NCBI GenBank assembly: GCA_945860415.1
Contig: CAMAQA010000007.1
Span: 1 to 57,608, forward strand
Source: Bacteriovorax stolpii
GTDB taxonomy: Bacteria; Bdellovibrionota; UBA1018
Reading direction: 5' to 3'
DNA: 57,608 bases
Position 1 is the first letter of the stretch, and the number at the start of each line of letters is the position of its first letter. The notes under the pieces were generated by a model, which saw nothing but the letters and a program-made list of their open reading frames with translations, had not been told where the DNA came from and did not search any database. Shown here piece after piece: positions 55,657-57,608 of this stretch. A program made the position numbers and the translations under genes.

Positions 55657-56283
55657 ATGGCAGGCGAATGGATTGCGACCGTCGGGAACTCCGACCAATT
55701 GAAGACGATCATCAACGGCCCGTTTCTCAAGGGGCATCGAGAGCCGCGCGTGGCGATGGTGGGGCGCTCGAACGTGGGCAAGAGCTCGCTGATCAACTCG
55801 ATGCTCGGAGCCCGGCTGGCCCAGGTCAGCGCCGAACCGGGAAAGACCCGGTTGATTCATTTTTACCACTGGAAGGACTCCTCGAAGATCATCGTCGACC
55901 TTCCGGGCTACGGCTACGCGCGCGCTTCACAGGCGGACCGAAACAAGTGGGCCCAGCTCATCCAGGCGTATCTGAAGGCGGATGAGAATCTCCAGGCTGC
56001 GCTCCTGCTGGTCGATGCGCGGAATGGCCCGAGCCAGCTGGATCGAGAAGCCTTTGATTTTCTGCAATCGGGCGGAGTCGGAGTCCAGATCGTGTTCAAC
56101 AAGACGGATGGACTCAAGACCCAGAAGGAACGAGCCGAGCGCCGGCGCGATGCCGGAAGCATCCTCGAGGAAATGGGAGTCGATCCGGCCGAGGCGATCT
56201 GGGTGTCGTCACGCACGGGTGATCGCATGAACGAGCTCGTGAACCGAATCCGCTCTTTTGGCCCGGGAGAGGAGGGCGCATGA
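55657..56283 (+). CDS. engB: Ribosome biogenesis GTPase EngB/YihA
   Basis: From ATG 55657 the product is 208 residues. The TRAFAC GTPase motifs are GRSNVGKSSLINSM (G1), PGKTRLIHFYH (G2), VDLPGYGYARAS (G3), NKTDGLK (G4, NKxD form) and VSSRTG (G5 region). EngB acts in 50S subunit assembly. The start has no strong binding site. The stop overlaps the S66 peptidase start (ATGA). Confidence 0.95.
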   Translation: MAGEWIATVGNSDQLKTIINGPFLKGHREPRVAMVGRSNVGKSSLINSMLGARLAQVSAEPGKTRLIHFYHWKDSSKIIVDLPGYGYARASQADRNKWAQLIQAYLKADENLQAALLLVDARNGPSQLDREAFDFLQSGGVGVQIVFNKTDGLKTQKERAERRRDAGSILEEMGVDPAEAIWVSSRTGDRMNELVNRIRSFGPGEEGA

Positions 56284-57302
56284 AGCCGGTGATTTCGATC
56301 GTTGCTCCGTCGTCGGTGGTTCCCCAGGCCGAGCTGGCGATGGGCGCGGACTCGCTGCGCTCGGAAGGTTTCGACGTGCGCGTGCATCCGCAGTGCCGCA
56401 AGAAGTGGCTTTTTTTCGCGGGTTCGCATGAGGAGCGCGCGAGGGCGCTGCTGGACGAAGTTTATTCCGATACCGCTGATGTGGTCTGGTGCGCGCGGGG
56501 AGGTTACGGCAGCAATCACCTGTTGCATCTTCTCGACGAGGAAACTCGCCGTCGCGGCAGGCCATCGAAGTCGAAGCTCATGGCGGGCTCTTCAGATGCC
56601 ACTTCGCTACTGGAGTTTGCCCGAACGCGCTGGGGGTTTTCGACGCTGCATTCGCCCATGCCCGGGCTCCGCAATTTTCTGCTGATCTCGGCCCAGGAGC
56701 GGCAGGCGCTGCTGTCATGGGTTCGTGGGACTGCTCCGGCCAAGCCCTGGGGCAGGGTGCGTCGGCTCAAGTGGTTCGGTGCCAAGCCGAAGGCGGCGAT
56801 CACGGGAGAAGTCGTGGGCGGAAATCTCGTCGTGTGGAACACGATGCTCGGATCGCGCCTTCATCCAAAACTCGACGAGGGCGGGCGGAAGATCCTGTTC
56901 CTCGAGGACGTGACTGAAACGTTGCCTCGGCTCGATCGTGCAGTAAGGCATCTGGTCGATGCCGGCGGACTCGAAGGCGTGTCGGCGATCGTGCTCGGCA
57001 ATTTCCTGAGCTGCGAGGACGCAGTTCCCAGCGCCATCGCCTCTGTTCCGAAAAAGTGGAGCCTCGATCAGCTTCGACAGCCGCCAAAAAAATGGCTCGC
57101 ACCGCTGAGGCGTTCGTACACTCAGGCGCAGGGCCTGCGAGAGATCTTCGGCGCGATTTCCGAGGAGACGGGCGTGCCCGTCGCACACGGACTGCCTGTG
57201 GGGCACGGACCGGAGCACTTCTCGCTTCCGATCGGAGCTCAGGCGCGCCTGGAGCCTGATGGCGGTTTTTCCGTAGTGAATTGGAAGTGGCTGAGGGGCT
57301 AG
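56280..57302 (+). CDS. S66-family LD-carboxypeptidase, second copy
   Basis: The product is 340 residues. Signatures are VWCARGGYGSNHLLHLL, the nucleophile Ser in AGSSDATSLL, GNLVVWNTMLGS, the Glu in LFLEDVTETLPR, and the His in GLPVGHGPEHFSLPIG. This is closer to LdcA than the copy at 30.3 kb. It probably removes terminal D-Ala from recycled cytoplasmic murein tetrapeptides; no signal peptide is present. It is translationally coupled to engB. Confidence 0.88.
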   Translation: MKPVISIVAPSSVVPQAELAMGADSLRSEGFDVRVHPQCRKKWLFFAGSHEERARALLDEVYSDTADVVWCARGGYGSNHLLHLLDEETRRRGRPSKSKLMAGSSDATSLLEFARTRWGFSTLHSPMPGLRNFLLISAQERQALLSWVRGTAPAKPWGRVRRLKWFGAKPKAAITGEVVGGNLVVWNTMLGSRLHPKLDEGGRKILFLEDVTETLPRLDRAVRHLVDAGGLEGVSAIVLGNFLSCEDAVPSAIASVPKKWSLDQLRQPPKKWLAPLRRSYTQAQGLREIFGAISEETGVPVAHGLPVGHGPEHFSLPIGAQARLEPDGGFSVVNWKWLRG

Positions 57303-57350
57303 ACTTTGAGGGGGGGTTGGTTTACCTCTCGGTTTCTCCTGCCTGGATGT

Positions 57351-57436
57351 GCCTCGGTGGTGGAATGGTAGACGCGCCGGACTCAAAATCCGGTATCCGC
57401 AAGGGTGTGAGAGTTCGAGTCTCTCCCGAGGCACCA
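57351..57436 (+). tRNA. tRNA-Leu (anticodon CAA), CCA encoded
   Basis: The acceptor GCCTCGG pairs with CCGAGGC (before A and CCA). The anticodon stem CCGGA/TCCGG holds the loop CTCAAAA, so the anticodon is CAA (reads UUG). A long variable arm (about 57399-57411) and a T arm GAGAG-TTCGAGT-CTCTC confirm a class II leucine tRNA. The CCA end is at 57434-57436. Confidence 0.96.
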
Positions 57437-57512
57437 ATGAACTGGTCCACACGCCTATGACCCCCAAGCTCTAACTCTTCGTTTCGGCGCTGGGTTTGCT
57501 TTATCCGAGCGG

Positions 57513-57608
57513 ATGAATCCAAAATGCCCGCGCTGTGGAAGACCGGGAGGCCGCAATGCCTCCTACTGGAGACAATCCGACAAAACGAAAGTGACGCAAT
57601 ATCGATGC
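57513..57608 (+). CDS. Zinc-ribbon protein, N-terminal fragment (possible transposase start, runs off the window)
   Basis: An open frame starts at ATG 57513 and reaches the last base (32 residues): MNPKCPRCGR then ASYWRQSDKTKVTQYRC. The CxxC pair followed by a YxRxxDxxxxxxYRC pattern resembles the N-terminal zinc ribbon of transposases of the IS1595/ISL3-like kind that begin this way. It has no strong binding site and no stop inside the window. It lies 76 bases after tRNA-Leu. The call is tentative. Confidence 0.4.
   Translation, partial: MNPKCPRCGRPGGRNASYWRQSDKTKVTQYRC

Noticed and set aside
55597-55869. N-terminal extension of the sigma-54 activator
   Set aside because: The extra 91 codons lie over the engB start region, lack conservation features and have no binding site; GAGGAG fits ATG 55596.

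Overview
The window is about 57.6 kb of GC-rich, densely packed Gram-negative DNA. A CdnL-type CarD, an actin-fold GspL in a complete type II secretion (T2SS) operon, a Bdellovibrio/Myxococcus-style HNH endonuclease, a SpoIID-domain protein in a two-membrane cell and the order pheS-pheT-ihfA-merR all point to the Bdellovibrionota or a related former deltaproteobacterial lineage. This placement is an inference from protein features, not from a database match.

Layout. Positions 1-5055 (+) hold the translation block rpmI (end only), rplT, pheS, pheT, ihfA and a MerR-family regulator. Positions 5045-20441 (-) form one long operon that reads gspC-D-E-F-G-H-I-J-K-L-M-N, then ispA (polyprenyl diphosphate synthase), then a GshB-like ATP-grasp gene; most junctions overlap by a few bases. 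Positions 20744-27837 (+) hold an acyl-CoA dehydrogenase preceded by a twin palindrome, carD, cysS, uvrB and a small secreted protein. A zinc-ribbon gene (-) faces away from uvrC (+), and their putative promoters overlap.

Positions 30.2-33.9 kb look like accessory DNA inserted between housekeeping genes: an S66 (LdcA/MccF-like) peptidase, an HNH endonuclease, and a GTGA-overlapped pair made of a lysozyme-like protein without signal peptide and a small secreted DUF4431-like protein. I regard this pair as a candidate effector/self-protection module and the most interesting item in the window.

Positions 33.9-40.3 kb carry a DAACS symporter, four hairpin-forming repeats at exact 25-bp spacing, two small unknown genes, an NfeD/slipin pair, a SpoIID-domain protein and a glyoxalase-II-like hydrolase. 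Positions 40.3-46.5 kb hold the export cluster tgt-yajC-secD-secF-recJ. A secreted subtilase with a CUB-like C-terminus (a plausible T2SS substrate) and a small secreted coiled-coil protein follow. Positions 48.9-53.6 kb (-) hold accA-yicC-gmk-rel. The end carries a FliL-like protein, an FHA/sigma-54 activator (-), engB, a second S66 peptidase, tRNA-Leu(CAA) and the start of a zinc-ribbon ORF that resembles a transposase N-terminus.

How it fits together: Sec (YajC/SecD/SecF) delivers proteins to the periplasm, the T2SS moves folded ones outside, and the subtilase is a likely cargo. Several genes (two S66 peptidases, SpoIID, the lysozyme-like protein) act, or may act, on peptidoglycan. No CRISPR array, rRNA gene, complete insertion sequence or replication origin was seen.
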